Part shown: positions 1 to 10,506 of the stretch, piece after piece | Layout: every line of letters starts with the position of its first letter | How positions within the stretch are numbered: the stretch's first letter is position 1 | Source of the DNA: Acanthamoeba castellanii str. Neff | Taxonomy: Eukaryota > Discosea > Longamoebia > Acanthamoebidae | DNA: 19,660 nt | Direction of reading: 5' to 3' | Assembly: GCF_000313135.1 (NCBI RefSeq) | Contig: NW_004457490.1 | Location: 12,981-32,640 of the forward strand | Notes under the pieces: generated by a model | Database searches by the model: none | Seen by the model: only the letters and a program-made list of their open reading frames with translations | What the model was told of the DNA's origin: nothing | Program-made: the position numbers and the translations under genes

Positions 1-545
1 CACTTCCTGAACGTCGACGCCAAACTGTTCGAATTGCGCAAAGACCTGCGTCGCCCGCTGGAACGTTGTGGCGTACTTCTGGCATCTGTTATATGCATGA
101 CGTGTTAGTCAAGCTGTGTCGTGTCGTTGGTCGTGTGCGTGCGTGCGTGCGTGCTGTGTGCGTGTGGCGCGCGTGCGACGAATGGTTGGTCCACCTGTCT
201 TCGATTTGCTTGGTCGATTCTTGGATGCGTTGAAGCCGATTGTAGGCCAGGGAGAGCGAACTCGGGAGCTGCTCCGCCCGCTTGCGGATGCCGGTCAGGT
301 CAACATATCGGGGCTTGGGGCCCGCTCGACTCCTGCAGCGTTCGAACCGATGATACAAGAAGCGGGGTGCGGTAAGGGACTGGGCTGCTCTTTCTCGTAT
401 ATCTCACATTGGGGGGCGGGGTGGGGGCAGTACTGGAGCAAGTGGCGGAGCTGATCGCAGTGCGAGGCGATGGAAAGCGAAATGGCGGACATGGCGTTGG
501 CTTCGTTCAACTGAAGCGATGTCTGGAGATATGCGCCACGGTGTG

Positions 546-577
<32 letters not shown>

Positions 578-1941
578 GTGTGGTCAGTGGAATGTGTAGA
601 ATATACATCGCACACGCACGAGATGAAGCGGATGAAGGAGCGAGGTAGTCGTACCTTTTCTGTGGGGTACGACAAGCGGAAATCGACTCGAATCTCGGCG
701 GCGTCAGCAGCAGCCTTGAGTCCTTTGAAAGCGGTATCTACACTTTGCATGATCGTATTTACATTCCTATGCAATTTCTGCGTTGTCATCAAACACGCAC
801 GCACACGCACCGCAACACGCACCAAGACATGAACACCAGGGGTTAGTTGTGTCTCACAGAACAGAGGAGTGTTCAACTGGCCGTGGGGTGTACACAGCGT
901 ACCTCCATCTCTCGAATTTCCTGCACGGCTTGCCGCTGCAGCTTTTGTACACTTTGGCTATCCACAAAATCGTAGAGGTTGGAATGTTGGCTCGTGAGAA
1001 GACCCTCTTCGAGACTGCGCGTCTTGAGCGTATCAAAGATCGCCTGCAGCGCTTCGTTCACCTGAGAACGGCACGTCCTGAGACTCAGTTCACACGACCC
1101 ACACACATAAGCACGCATGACACGACACGACACGACACGACACGACACGACACGACACGACACGACACGACACGACACACACCGCACAATCCCCATATGT
1201 CTATGTACGTACCTCGTTGCTTCGAGATTTGTACGACTGCAGCGTTCGTTGCATGCCATTGATTCGCAATCGCAGCTGGCCCGTGAGCTGACGTACAACC
1301 TTCGATTGTCATTTGGTTGGTTGGTTGTTTAGTTTGTATGTGACACGTCAGCGCACCATAGTGCGGCAGACATTGGCATTGTCGGTAACAAACAGACGAC
1401 AACAACAGGGCTTGGGTTGTACCTGGGCCTGCTTGTCAAGCTCCACCGATATGAGCTCCAGGCGCCCGTGGGAGATCTCCAGCCTCTCCGAGCTCTGCCG
1501 TCCCTGGTCGATCGCCTTCTGCGCCTGTACGCAGCCCCCCCCCAAAGCATAGGCACAAGACTGACTCAGTAACAGACCCCAGCCGCGGTCGAGCCCAACG
1601 AGCCCAAGCAACGACAACAGTCGCGCGGTGGGCCTGATGGGCCTAGCTGTGTGCCCAAAAAAGAAAGAAAAAAGATAGATGATGTGGGGGTGTACCTGGC
1701 GAAGGTAGGCTTCCGACATGGCGACCATCTTTGTGGCCTTGCCCAGGAGCTCTTCCAGGGCCTTTGTGGTGTCCTCCCCACCTCCCGTAATGCCTGGCGG
1801 GAGTGCCGAAGAAGATGATGGCGATGATGATGATGGAGGTGAAGTTGATGATGACTCCAGCTGTGTGAGAAACTGCCGCATTCCACCGCCGCCGCTGCCT
1901 GGGGGCGACGCCTGGTGGTGCGGGCGCCGTGGGTCATCCAT
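1..1941 (-). CDS. Atg17-like domain coiled-coil protein, 5' part (runs off left edge)
   Basis: Eight exons join in frame on the minus strand: 1941-1696, 1524-1423, 1299-1213, 1061-903, 777-655, 522-434, 332-195, 85-1, giving 343 residues to the window edge. The start is the ATG at 1941, followed by a Ser/Pro/Gly-rich leader of about 55 residues. The rest is almost entirely charged amphipathic helix. The best landmark is NLYDFVDSQSVQKLQRQ in exon 4. Fungal Atg17 and the Atg17-like domain of Atg11/FIP200 scaffolds carry a similar Leu-x-Asp-Phe-Val-Asp-Glu segment after an N-terminal helical stretch, and exon 6 (SIASHCDQLRHLLQ) resembles the later Atg17 segment with HYDLC. If correct, the product is a scaffold of the Atg1/ULK autophagy-initiation complex. 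The family call is from memory of motifs. A generic coiled-coil protein is the alternative. The gene model is more secure than the name. Confidence 0.6.
541..583. repeat. (GT)n microsatellite in Atg17-like intron
   Basis: Nearly pure GT dinucleotides with one GC interruption, in the intron between the exons at 655 and 522. A GTGC-rich tract in the last intron (about 135-170) and an ACGC-rich tract (about 790-825) are similar low-complexity intron stretches of the same gene. Confidence 0.9.
1121..1180. repeat. (CACGA)n pentamer satellite in Atg17-like intron
   Basis: About eleven uninterrupted copies of the pentamer CACGA end in a short CA run. The tract sits inside the intron between the exons ending at 1213 and starting at 1061. 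It produces long artificial open frames on both strands that should not be annotated. Confidence 0.95.
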
Positions 1942-2731
1942 GCCCTTCCTGGTGTACACCTGCTTACCACCTTCGCACCTTCTTCCGAGAACTTGTTGTC
2001 TTGTTGGCTTCCTCTTCGTTCGCTCTATCTTTTCTTTTATTCTTTTCTCACTTAATTTCTTTTCTCCGTAGCCAGGAGGGCGCTGGGTTGGGTCATAGGA
2101 CTTGCGAAAAGAGGTTGGTATTTGTGTTGTATGTGCACCTAGCCAAAAAGAAGATGGGGTAACACATGTGTACAACAAGGTCAAACCTTTGGCCTGTGTG
2201 AGGTTGTTGACCTTTTGGTACCAAATTCCACAACCTAAACTCTTCTGACCTTGGCCATTTACATAAAGGTCCAGCTGCAGGCTCACCCATGGTTGGTAGC
2301 AGTGTACTTCCAGCAGTAGTGTCAACTCAACCACAACATTTTTTCAAAGCTGCCCAGTTGTGTCTTCTGCACAATACAACAAGCACTCAACATTGAGTAA
2401 GGGCACTAATTGATGGCTTCCAATACAGAAGTGTACAGAATGTGGGTTTCATTGATGATGACCATGGGCTCTTGAGATGGGCGTGAAGGAAGCTCACAAG
2501 CTGGTGCAGCCTTCTTTCTTTTTCAAGGATGTGTGAAAATATTTTCTTGATTATTTATTTTGGGCGCTCGGCCTTTTCCTTCGGACAGTTGTTCGCTTCT
2601 GCCCAACCAACACAAGCACAACCAACACCCGCAGGCGTCTTTACCAACCTCATTTATTTCTATTTATTTACACCACAACTTATTATTAATATTTCTTCCC
2701 TTTTATTTTCCGTAAAGAAAGCGAAGACGAC
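1942..2731. other. Divergent intergenic region with AT-richer segment
   Basis: This lies between the start codons of the Atg17-like (-) and ZIP (+) genes, so it should hold both promoters and 5' leaders. A pyrimidine/T-rich tract at about 2020-2070 and an AT-rich stretch at 2640-2720 fit leaders. The central part, about 2100-2520, has visibly lower GC than the genes around it and no convincing reading frame. It contains the perfect 8-bp inverted repeat AAGGTCAA (about 2179) / TTGACCTT (about 2209). I recognise no RNA gene or transposon. Confidence 0.5.
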
Positions 2732-4381
2732 ATGGCGGAAGTGGGCGGAGTGTGTGCGGTGGTGGAGGACTCGAGCGGGGGCGACATCGTGCTGGCCTTC
2801 GTCTACACCTCGGCGGCCGGACTATCGACCGTGCTCGGCGGAATGATCCCGTTCTTCTTCAACGTCAACGAGAAGCGATGGCTGGGCGCCGGCCTGGGCT
2901 TCGCCGCCGGCGTCATGGTCTACCTCAGCTTCGTCGAGATCCTCACCAAATCGCACGCCTACTTCGTGTGCGTAGCCGGCGACGACGGCGCCTCCTGGCG
3001 CACTTCCCTCTGTTTCTTCTCCGGTACGCTCGCGTGCGCGTGCGTGTGCGGTTGTGTGCGTGTGGGTATGCGTTCTATGACATGTGTGGGTGCGTGTCGC
3101 ACTATGCCAGGAATGTTGATTGCGCTGGGCTTGTCACATGTGTCACACAAGCTGGAGGATCTCCAGGAGAAGGTCACCTCGCTCTTTGGCGGTACGTGCT
3201 CACCATGGCATTTTTTAAAACAAATTACAACTGGAATGTTGAAAATGTGGAATGTTGTGTGGTGGCATTGCTGATGGAATGGCCGCCAGGCAAGGCGCTG
3301 AAGGACAAGGACATCCGGACGTACGGGAGCATCGTGATTGATGACGACAGCCAGGAGCACGACGTCTTCGAGGAGAACAGCTTCGTCGACGAGGTGGAAC
3401 GCGAGGACGCCCGACGGCTCTCGTACACCCCTTCCCCTTCACCCACTAACAGCAACGAGCGTACAAACGACACACACACACACACACACACATACACACG
3501 ACACACACGACACACACGACACACGACACGCAACTTAATGGAACCGCACACAGGAACATGGGCCTGATCACCGCGCTCGCTATTTGCGTCCACAATTTTC
3601 CCGAGGGCATGATGACGTTCGTGTCGACCCTCTCGAATCCTTCCTTCGGTACGCCCGGCTCGACGCTGAGCGGTGCGTTGGCCTGGCACTCACCTTTCTC
3701 GCTTTCTTTCCCCCATCCCCCATCCGCGTCTCAAATACAGGGCTGGTCGTCACTCTGGCGATCGCCATTCACAACATTCCAGAGGGCATCTGCGTGGCCA
3801 TGCCCATCTACTATGCCACCCGTAGCAAGTACTGTCATGTGCCATGTGTGTCGTGTGCCGTGTGTCGTGTGTGTCGTGTGTGTCGTGTGTGTCGTGTGTG
3901 TCGTGTCGTGTTGAGTGTCGTGTTGCGAGCTCGAGTTCTTACGATGGAACAGGTGGCAAGGCGTGCTGTACTGCCTCATCGCGGGCATCTCGATGCCCAT
4001 TGGCGCATTTATCGCCTGGGGCGCCGTTGGCGGCACCCTAAGGTAAAGACTCCTCACTGCACTGACGCAGTAAACATGCACTGCAATTAATTCATCGATT
4101 TACTTGCATTTCTTTTCCGCCCAGCCCGATCGTTTATGCGATCCTCTTCGGCTTGATTGCGGGCATCATGGTCTTCATCTCCGTGCGAGAGCTCATCCCA
4201 ACAGGTGCGCATGCCTGTGTTGTTAAGATGATGTAAGCTCGCTCTGACTCTTTCTCACGTCTTCTGCGTCTTGTGTGTCACGACAGCACACCGCTACGAC
4301 AAGAGCGATGGGATGGCCACCTACGCAATGCTCTTCGGCATGGCTCTCATGGCCTTCTCCCTCTTCGCTCTCGGCGAGTGA
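2732..4381 (+). CDS. ZIP-family metal transporter, ZupT/Zrt3-like
   Basis: Eight exons join in frame: 2732-3023, 3111-3191, 3290-3422, 3554-3648, 3741-3828, 3953-4042, 4125-4204, 4287-4381, giving 317 residues. The protein has about eight hydrophobic segments. The two metal-binding membrane helices carry HNFPEG (residues 182-187) and HNIPEG (211-216), the signature pair of ZIP transporters. Flanking text (GLITALAICVHNFPEG, AIAIHNIPEGICVAMPIYY) follows bacterial ZupT and yeast Zrt3. The expected role is import of zinc or other divalent metal into the cytosol, from outside or from a vacuole. An acidic loop of about 45 residues (from about 125) separates helix 3 from helix 4 and is poor in histidine, unlike the loop of many ZIPs. 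Exon 4 could instead end at a second in-phase donor near 3673; the shorter form matches ZupT better. Confidence 0.88.
3471..3531. repeat. (CA)n / (CACACGA)n microsatellite in ZIP intron 3
   Basis: A CA run passes into CACACGA-type repeats and occupies most of the third intron of the ZIP transporter (3423-3553), just before its acceptor. Confidence 0.9.
3838..3920. repeat. (TCGTGTGTG)n satellite in ZIP intron 5
   Basis: Four tandem nonamers TCGTGTGTG with degenerate flanks fill the intron between the ZIP exons 3741-3828 and 3953-4042. It is the same CGTGT family as in the SDR, NAGK-like and F-box/SH2 introns. Confidence 0.9.
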
Positions 4382-4527
4382 GTGTTTCCTTTTATGCAAG
4401 CATTGTTGAGCTCCAATCGCAATGAAAACAATTTTGCGATCGCAACGTTTCAATTTTTACTATTGGGGGAACTAAACCCATCAAGCGCCGCGCAATGATG
4501 AGAAGATGAGAACCGCGATGCGGCGAC

Positions 4528-4537
4528 TATATATAAA
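4528..4537 (+). promoter_or_regulatory. TATA box of the SDR gene
   Basis: TATATATAAA lies about 75-84 bases upstream of the ATG at 4612. It is followed by a CA-rich leader (CAACTCAACAACAACAACTC) typical of a short 5' UTR. It is the clearest core promoter in the window and suggests a well expressed gene. The transcription start, inferred at about 4558-4568, is not proven. Confidence 0.7.
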
Positions 4538-4611
4538 CTTCATCATGCACTCTTTAGATTCACAGTTCAAGCAACTCAACAACAACAACTCACCAGCAAC
4601 TCATCAACACA

Positions 4612-5498
4612 ATGCTCGCCACTCAGACCAACACTACAGCTTCGACCAGCCGGCTTGCGGGTCAGGTGGCGATTGTGACCGGAAGCTCGCGCGGCCTGGG
4701 CGCGGCCATTGCCAAGCAGCTGGCGGCCGAGGGCGCCATCGTGGCCGTCAACTATGTCAATGGAGCGGAGGCGGCCAAGGCCGTCGTGGACGAGATCGAG
4801 CGGGGCGGCGGGCGCGCCCACGCCTTCCAGGCCGATGTGGCCGTGCGGGCGCAGGTGTTCGACCTGGTCGACCAGGTGGTCAAGCGCTGGGGCCGCCTCG
4901 ACGTGCTGGTCAACAACTCGGGCGTGTTCACGGTCTCGCCGCTGGCCGACGTGACCGAGGACGACGTCGACAGCCTCCTGGCGGTCAACTACAAGGGCAC
5001 CCTGTGGGGCATCCAGGCCGCCTCCACAGTTCTCACCTCCGGCGGCGCCATCATCAACCTCTCCAGCATCGGTGCTCGTCTTGCTGCGCCGGTATGTTGC
5101 CTGTCGTGTGAGTGTGTGCGTGTCGTGTGCGTCGTGTGCGTCGTGTGTCGTGTGTGTCGTGTGTCGTGTGTCGTGTTCCATTGCACTAATCAACACACGA
5201 ACGGCAGACGTGTGGAGCGTACGCGGCAACGAAGGCGGCGGTCGAGGTATTGACGAAGACGGCGGCCAAGGAGCTGGGTCCGCGGGGCATCCGCGTCAAC
5301 TCGGTCGCGCCGGGCGTGATCGAAACGGACATGGCCGACACTCTTCCGGCCGAGTTCAAGGCCACCGCCAAGGCCCAGACCCCTCTCGAGCACCGCTTCG
5401 GCACGGCCGAGGAGGTGGCTCACACCGTGGCCTTCCTGGCCAGCCCGCAGGCCAGCTGGGTGACGGCCCAGAACATCGAACTCGCCGGCGGCTTTTAG
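4612..5498 (+). CDS. Short-chain dehydrogenase/reductase (classical SDR)
   Basis: Two exons, 4612-5091 and 5208-5498, join in phase 0 to give 256 residues, the usual length for a classical SDR. The NAD(P)-binding loop TGSSRGLG is at residues 23-30 and the NNSG motif near 101. The catalytic residues are N126, S152, Y165 and K169 (YAATK), with the expected 13-residue Ser-Tyr spacing; the single intron falls between Ser and Tyr. An Arg right after the dinucleotide loop serines (TGSSRG) hints at NADP(H). The closest relatives would be FabG or glucose-1-dehydrogenase-like oxidoreductases. The substrate cannot be told from sequence. It is strongly GC-rich, TATA-driven, and converges on the SIMPL gene with only 43 bases between the stops. 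Confidence 0.93.
5104..5176. repeat. (CGTGTGT)n satellite in SDR intron
   Basis: CGTGTG- and CGTGTC-type repeats fill most of the only intron of the SDR gene (5092-5207). Confidence 0.9.
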
Positions 5499-5541
5499 AC
5501 TTTAAGTAGAAAAGCACCAGATTGGCTGGAATGATGAGAAT

Positions 5542-6650
5542 TTAGGAGTGAATGCACCCCGAGTACGTGAACTGGACGGTCACTGAGGCCCTGACCTCCT
5601 CGGCGTCGTTCATGATGACAGGCGCGCTGGCTTGCATGAACGAACGGGAGGCCTCCGCAGCAAATCCGTAGTCGCTGATGGACATGTGAGCAGAAAAAGC
5701 GGTGTCGGGCAGCAATGGTTGTGGTGGTACGTACACGTGGCCGTAGCCGTAGCCGGGGGAGTTGGCCACGATGGAGTAGATGCCGTCCCACCTGCACATC
5801 AGCTTCGCCATGATCGCCTTCGCCTGGGTAATCGCGTCGTCCAGGGCCAGGGACTGCGCCTGCAAGTAGTACTGCCGCACGTTGCCTGCAATTCGCGACA
5901 CACACCACACACCACACACCACACACCACACACCACACACCACACACCACACACCACACACACGGCCAACGACACATTAAGGTGTCAGTTCATGCGGACG
6001 TCGAAGCACTGGGCGGAGGGAGTCAAGACCAGAGTTTGGGCTGGTGATGAACTGCACGTTCTGGATGATCTGGGCGCCGTTGGCGATGGCGACCGCAATG
6101 GCTTCGCCAATGGTCTCCACGGGGGTGTTGAACGACACGAAGTTCTTCACGCCGTAGCCCGAGACTGGCGGCTGCTCCCAGTAGGCCAGCGGGGCAAACG
6201 CGAAGCTGTCCGTCTTCACCTGACTCACACCCTGCGCGTTCGAAAGGAGGCCAGGCATGAGCATAAGCGACTAACTTTCAGCTCACCAGAAGCTTTTTCT
6301 TGGCTTGTTGTATGTAGCACCGGGGTAGCTCGCACGCACCAAAGTTTCGTTGGCCAGGAGCGAGTTGATGATTTGGGACATGAAGGTTTGGGCGCGGAGA
6401 AGACAGGCGGACGCATCTTCGTCCTTGAGCTCGAAGCCCACCGTGACCCTGCCCACGGTACTCGAAGGGGCCGTCACCACACCTTCAGGGGGCAGGACAT
6501 GAGGGCACATCATAAAAGAGCAACAACAGCTTGTAAAAAGTCAGTACCATTGCCAACCACCAACAAGGTGTTGGGGGGAGCAGCCTCAGAGGCCCAGCTC
6601 GTGCAGCCAAAACATACAACCAACAGCGCCAACAGGTGAAGCATCGCCAT
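5542..6650 (-). CDS. Secreted SIMPL (DUF541) domain protein
   Basis: Four exons, 6650-6548, 6482-6340, 6231-6030 and 5885-5542, join in frame to 263 residues. The start MAMLHLLALLVVCFGCTSWA is a good signal peptide. The body follows the SIMPL pattern: a V-x-G-x-G strand just after the signal peptide, a helix with spaced Ala residues (SACLLRAQTFMSQIINSL), a central SGYGVKNFVSFNTP strand, then NGAQIIQNVQFITSP and a long helix rich in Ala (ALDDAITQAKAIMAKL). The family is mostly bacterial and periplasmic, named for signalling via IRAK-associated SIMPL in mammals; its biochemical role is poorly defined. The third donor (GTCTTG) is weak. It lies downstream of the sedolisin gene on the same strand, 120 bases away, so both products enter the secretory route. 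Confidence 0.72.
5898..5962. repeat. (ACCACAC)n heptamer satellite in SIMPL intron 3
   Basis: At least seven tandem copies of the heptamer ACCACAC lie inside the intron between exons 6231-6030 and 5885-5542, near its acceptor. Confidence 0.93.
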
Positions 6651-6770
6651 CTTTGTGGGAATAAGAAAATAAAAAAGACAAACGCTTTGTTGTCGACAGA
6701 GTGGGTTACACGTCAGCAGGACAACCAAAGACCGGCCAGGCAGGACCGGCTCAGGGCGTCTGTGCTGCGC

Positions 6771-9700
6771 TCAAAGCTTGGTCTTGGGGTACTGGAGCAC
6801 GTATTGCCTGAGCTCCAGGAAGTTGGGCGTGCCGAGGCCGGTGGAGGCGTCCCAGCCGTCGGTGGCGTGGTAGCCCTCGGGGCAGCACACCGGCGTGTCG
6901 GTGAGCGCGCCGCACCTGTTGTTGCCCCACACGGGATCTGCATGCACACGCACGAGTTGAGCGAGTTGCGTGCGCACGCGACATGCACGACACACGCTCA
7001 CGAAACGCAGCAACAGAGCACGTACCGTAGAAGGTCTGGGGGCGGTCGCGGCTGGCCTGGTAAAGGATCGGGTTGAGGAAGCCCAGCGGCGGCAGGCCGG
7101 CAGCGGCGCGCGCGTCGTTAAGGAGGGTCACCACGCCGGCGAAGATGGGCGTGCTCGCGCTCGTGCCATCGATGGGCACGAACTCGCCGCTCAGGGCGCA
7201 CATCAGGTCTGCAAGCAGTCCAACGGTGAGTCTCGCACCGCCACGCGCACAACGAGGAAGAAAAGGCTGCGCGTACTGTGACCAACGGCAGCCACGTCGG
7301 GGTAGCCGCGGCCGTTCGGGTTCCACACGCCGGGGGCGGGGAAGGGGATGCTGGTGTGCTTGAGGTAGTTCTGCACCACCTGGGCCTGGTAGGGAGCACG
7401 CGAGCTGATGTTCGAGAAACCGCCGCCGGTGGTCCAGAAGAGACCCTGTATGCGGGCGGAGGGAGGGTGCGTATGACACGAAACACATTGATTAGTGAAG
7501 TTATTGTGGTTTGGAACCTGAACCAACCACACCGACGAAGTTTTTTGTGCACCAATAGAAAACGAACCTGATCAACGGAGACGACAATCTCGCCGAGCGG
7601 GTTGTTGAGGCAGTCGATGGGCGAGCGCTGGTAGCAGATGGGCTCAGAGACGGGCGTGATGATCGTCGAACCTGCACCAAGCAGCGCAACAACGTGAGCT
7701 CGCAGCTTGTGAAGAAAACAACAGCACGGGGATGAAGGCGTACCGATCGCCGTGACGTAGGGCGACTGCGAGGGCCAGTCGGCATCGAGGACAGTGCAGC
7801 TGGGGATCTCAGCTGTACGCACGGCCCACACGTCAGTCAGGTTAAGGTGGCGTGTGCTGTGGGTGGAGGAGGTCAAGTCGAGAGGTACCCAAATCGCCGG
7901 CACCGTTGTCGGCCGAGGCAATGAGCACGGAGATACCGCGGAGCGCGAGCTTCTTGAACTCGTGGTCGGCACGGGCAAGGTAGCCCTGGCCCAGGAACTT
8001 GTCCACCAGGGCCTCAGCCACGCCGTAGCTGATGCTGTTCACCTGCGGGGCTGCAGTGCGGCCATTATTCGAGATGATTAGACAAGCGGCATAATAATTA
8101 TGCCTCCTAATATTTCAATATTAATATAAAAGAAATTCAATAAACGCGTATGCGTACGGTTATCGGTGTTGGCCATTTGGAGCGCCCACTCGAGGATGGG
8201 GTCAGCGCCGCCCGGGGACGGGAGGTCAATGGACCAGAAGACAGTGGCGGCGCCTTCAAGAAGCAGATTATTCGGGCGAAGGTGAGCACGCCAAGCATGA
8301 TCCATAAGTACTCGAGCACATGTGCGTACCGGGAGCGACGCCCATGATCCACTCAATATCGAGGGTAGCCTCACCACCGGGCTTGGTCGGGTCGTTGGGG
8401 CCTGTTGGTCGATGATTGGTTGTTGGGTTGGTTGGGTTGGTTGGGTTGGTTGGGTTGGTTGGGTTGGTACGTCAATGAGTGAGTACGGTACCGATGACGG
8501 TGACGGGGGTGTCGGTGGGGAGCCCGGTCTGCTGGAAGTAGAGGGTAAGGTCCGAGGGCGCGTAGTACTGCTGCTCGAACTCGACCACGCACTGGGTCAC
8601 GTTGGTCTTCACCAGCGTATTGGGCGGAATGTTGTACTGTACGACACAACGGCAGCGCACAGCACATCACAACAGTTGAGCAGCTGGTCCAGGAGCAGAG
8701 AAGAAGGAATGAAGGCTGCGCGAGGGGACCTACCTGCTTCCAAACGCTCTGGGGCACGATGGGCGGGGTGGCCAGGACGGGGTAGGCATTGTAGCCGCGA
8801 TCGCTGATGATGCCGTTGTGGAACACGGCCGCAATCGACACGTTCACCGCGTCGTAGTACCACGCTGTAAATGCGTCGAGCGAGGAGCTATCATTAGCTG
8901 GCTTGACTGCCAAATATAAAAGACAGAAAATGTTTGATGGAAAAAACTAATAAAAAGAAATAAATCAATAAATAAAATCGCAGCAGTGGATGCATACCCT
9001 TGACGGTGGTGGTGCAGGTGGTGTAGTTGCCGTTGAACTTGCACTCCTCGGGATACACTCCCCTGTCGGTGCGGGAACGACCCACAGCCGAGGAGATGGA
9101 CGAGACCGAGACCTGGAAAGAGTCGATGACATTCCCGTTATCGGCGCACAGCTGGCCGAGAAAAGAGAGAAGACAAATGTTAAAATATCCTAGGCCAAGT
9201 TTGCATGTAACGCACGCAACGAGCGAACTTGGTTGCCGCGTACCTGCTGGGCGTTCTTGGTGAACTGTCCGTTGTAGCACACAGGGATGAACTCCATGGC
9301 GAGGTCCTCGCCGCCGCGAGCGCGGACAACGAGGCCGGTCGGCACGCCCGGGCCAGAGGCCGTGGGAACCTCGCGGGAGGCAGCGGCCTTCGCGAGCGCC
9401 CTCTTGCCTGGAGTGTGCCACGTCGACCAAAAAGTCAATCCAGTTAGCATCGATCGATGTAGAGAGAGATCGGTGGAGCAGCCGACGATCATACTCATGG
9501 GCGGGAAGTCGGTGAGGCCGGTGACGAAGTCGACATGGGCGGCGATGTGGGCCGGCAGAGTGTAGGCCTTGGTCGACCTGAGGAGGTGACGCTCACCTGC
9601 AACGGCGGGTGTGAGGGCCTCTACAGTTGGTTGGGTGTAATAGTAGTAATCGAGATCTACGTCGCGTACCGTCGGGCGACACGAAGCGGCCGAGGGACAC

Positions 9701-10357
9701 GCCAAAGGCGGCCTCGACCTTGTGCACGGGCATAGTCATAGTGATCGCGTCCCTGTTGCGCGACAGCTCTGCGCAAGGAAGGGTCACGGCGTGTAGCGCA
9801 CAACGCGTTTTAAAAGGAGAGGAGACATACCGACGTTGGTGGCGCCCTGCTCGTGGATCCAGGACATCACGGTCTTGAGCGCGGCCGCAGACGGGGACAC
9901 TGTGACAGAAAAACAACATAGACTCGGTTCATGAGCACAAAGGCGAGCGTTGGTGTAGGACGGGGCGTTTACCAATCTCAGTGATCTCATCGGTAGTGAG
10001 GTACTTGGCATACTGCGGAGACTCAGGGTCCGACACGGCCCAAAACAGCGACTATGTCCGTGTAGAGGGAGGCCAAGCGCACAAATCAGGAAATCAATTT
10101 TACTTCAATTAATTTGATTGCAAATCTCACAGCTACTTTCAAGTTTCTATTGTACGTACATCAAGACGGTCGACGTTGCTGGGGGTGAGGTAGAATCGCA
10201 CGCGGTGAAGGTCCTCGGCACGAGCAGCAGCGGAGGCGCTGGGCACCCATCCGGCGTAGCGCCCATATACGGGCTTATGCACAGCTGCCGCGCTCAAGGA
10301 GACCAACACCGCCACCACGACGGCAAGCACTACAACTCCCTGCCGCAACTGCATCAT
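6771..10357 (-). CDS. Sedolisin (S53, TPP1-like) serine-carboxyl peptidase precursor
   Basis: Seventeen exons join in frame: 10357-10160, 10051-9973, 9899-9831, 9768-9670, 9596-9495, 9407-9244, 9151-8998, 8906-8734, 8636-8492, 8401-8330, 8253-8158, 8050-7889, 7812-7744, 7671-7568, 7445-7277, 7208-7026, 6937-6771, giving 734 residues. There is a signal peptide (about 1-25), then a pro-kumamolisin-type prosegment (HRVRFYLTPSN..., SPQYAKYLT, HKVEAAFGVSLGRF). The catalytic Glu and Asp are in GGEATLDIEW (E405, D409), the oxyanion Asp in ASADNGAG (D498), and the nucleophile in DGTSAS (S635); the calcium-loop region TDGWDASTGLGTPNF ends the protein. All catalytic residues are present. It should be an acid-activated lysosomal or secreted peptidase used in digestion. 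About 130 extra residues sit between prosegment and catalytic domain compared with TPP1 (563 residues). Several N-glycosylation sequons fit secretion. Confidence 0.93.
8422..8466. repeat. (GTTGGGTTG)x5 nonamer tandem repeat in sedolisin intron
   Basis: Five perfect tandem copies of GTTGGGTTG lie in the intron between exons 8636-8492 and 8401-8330. The G-rich strand is the plus strand, so the transcript carries CAACCCAAC. This unit is not shared with the other intron satellites here. Confidence 0.93.
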
Positions 10358-10506
10358 CGTCTTCAACCACACCAGGCCTGCTCGTGCTGTGTTGTTTGTG
10401 GTCGTGCAACGCCGCTGGTACTGGTTTTCGGGCTATCGGCGCGTCGACAAAAATGAAAATGGAACGGAAAAAGAGACGAGTTCAGTTTGCTCTGCCAGCT
10501 ATCTGC

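Noticed and set aside
1348..2334. 328-residue open frame on the minus strand
   Set aside because: Only its middle (1941-1696) and one internal segment (1524-1423) are real exons of the Atg17-like gene. The rest reads through intergenic DNA and introns and has no family signal.
3649..3673. Longer ZIP exon 4 ending at a second in-phase donor near 3673
   Set aside because: Both donors are in phase 1, but the eight extra residues would widen the short turn between helix 4 and helix 5 that ZupT proteins keep tight.
3844..4041. Cys/Val/Ser repeat open frame (CRVSCVSC type)
   Set aside because: It is the translation of a CGTGTGTG satellite in a ZIP intron; similar repeat-derived frames occur at 1085-1405, 5072-5230 and 5495-5977.
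4576..5229. Long open frame antisense to the SDR gene
   Set aside because: It is a GC-rich shadow of a clear dehydrogenase with full catalytic motifs; it has no own motif.
5632..6639. 335-residue plus-strand frame across the SIMPL gene
   Set aside because: It runs through exons, introns and the heptamer repeat of a well supported minus-strand gene.
8422..8466. Possible CRISPR-like or telomeric array
   Set aside because: The units are 9 bases and abut with no spacers, inside an intron, so this is a minisatellite.
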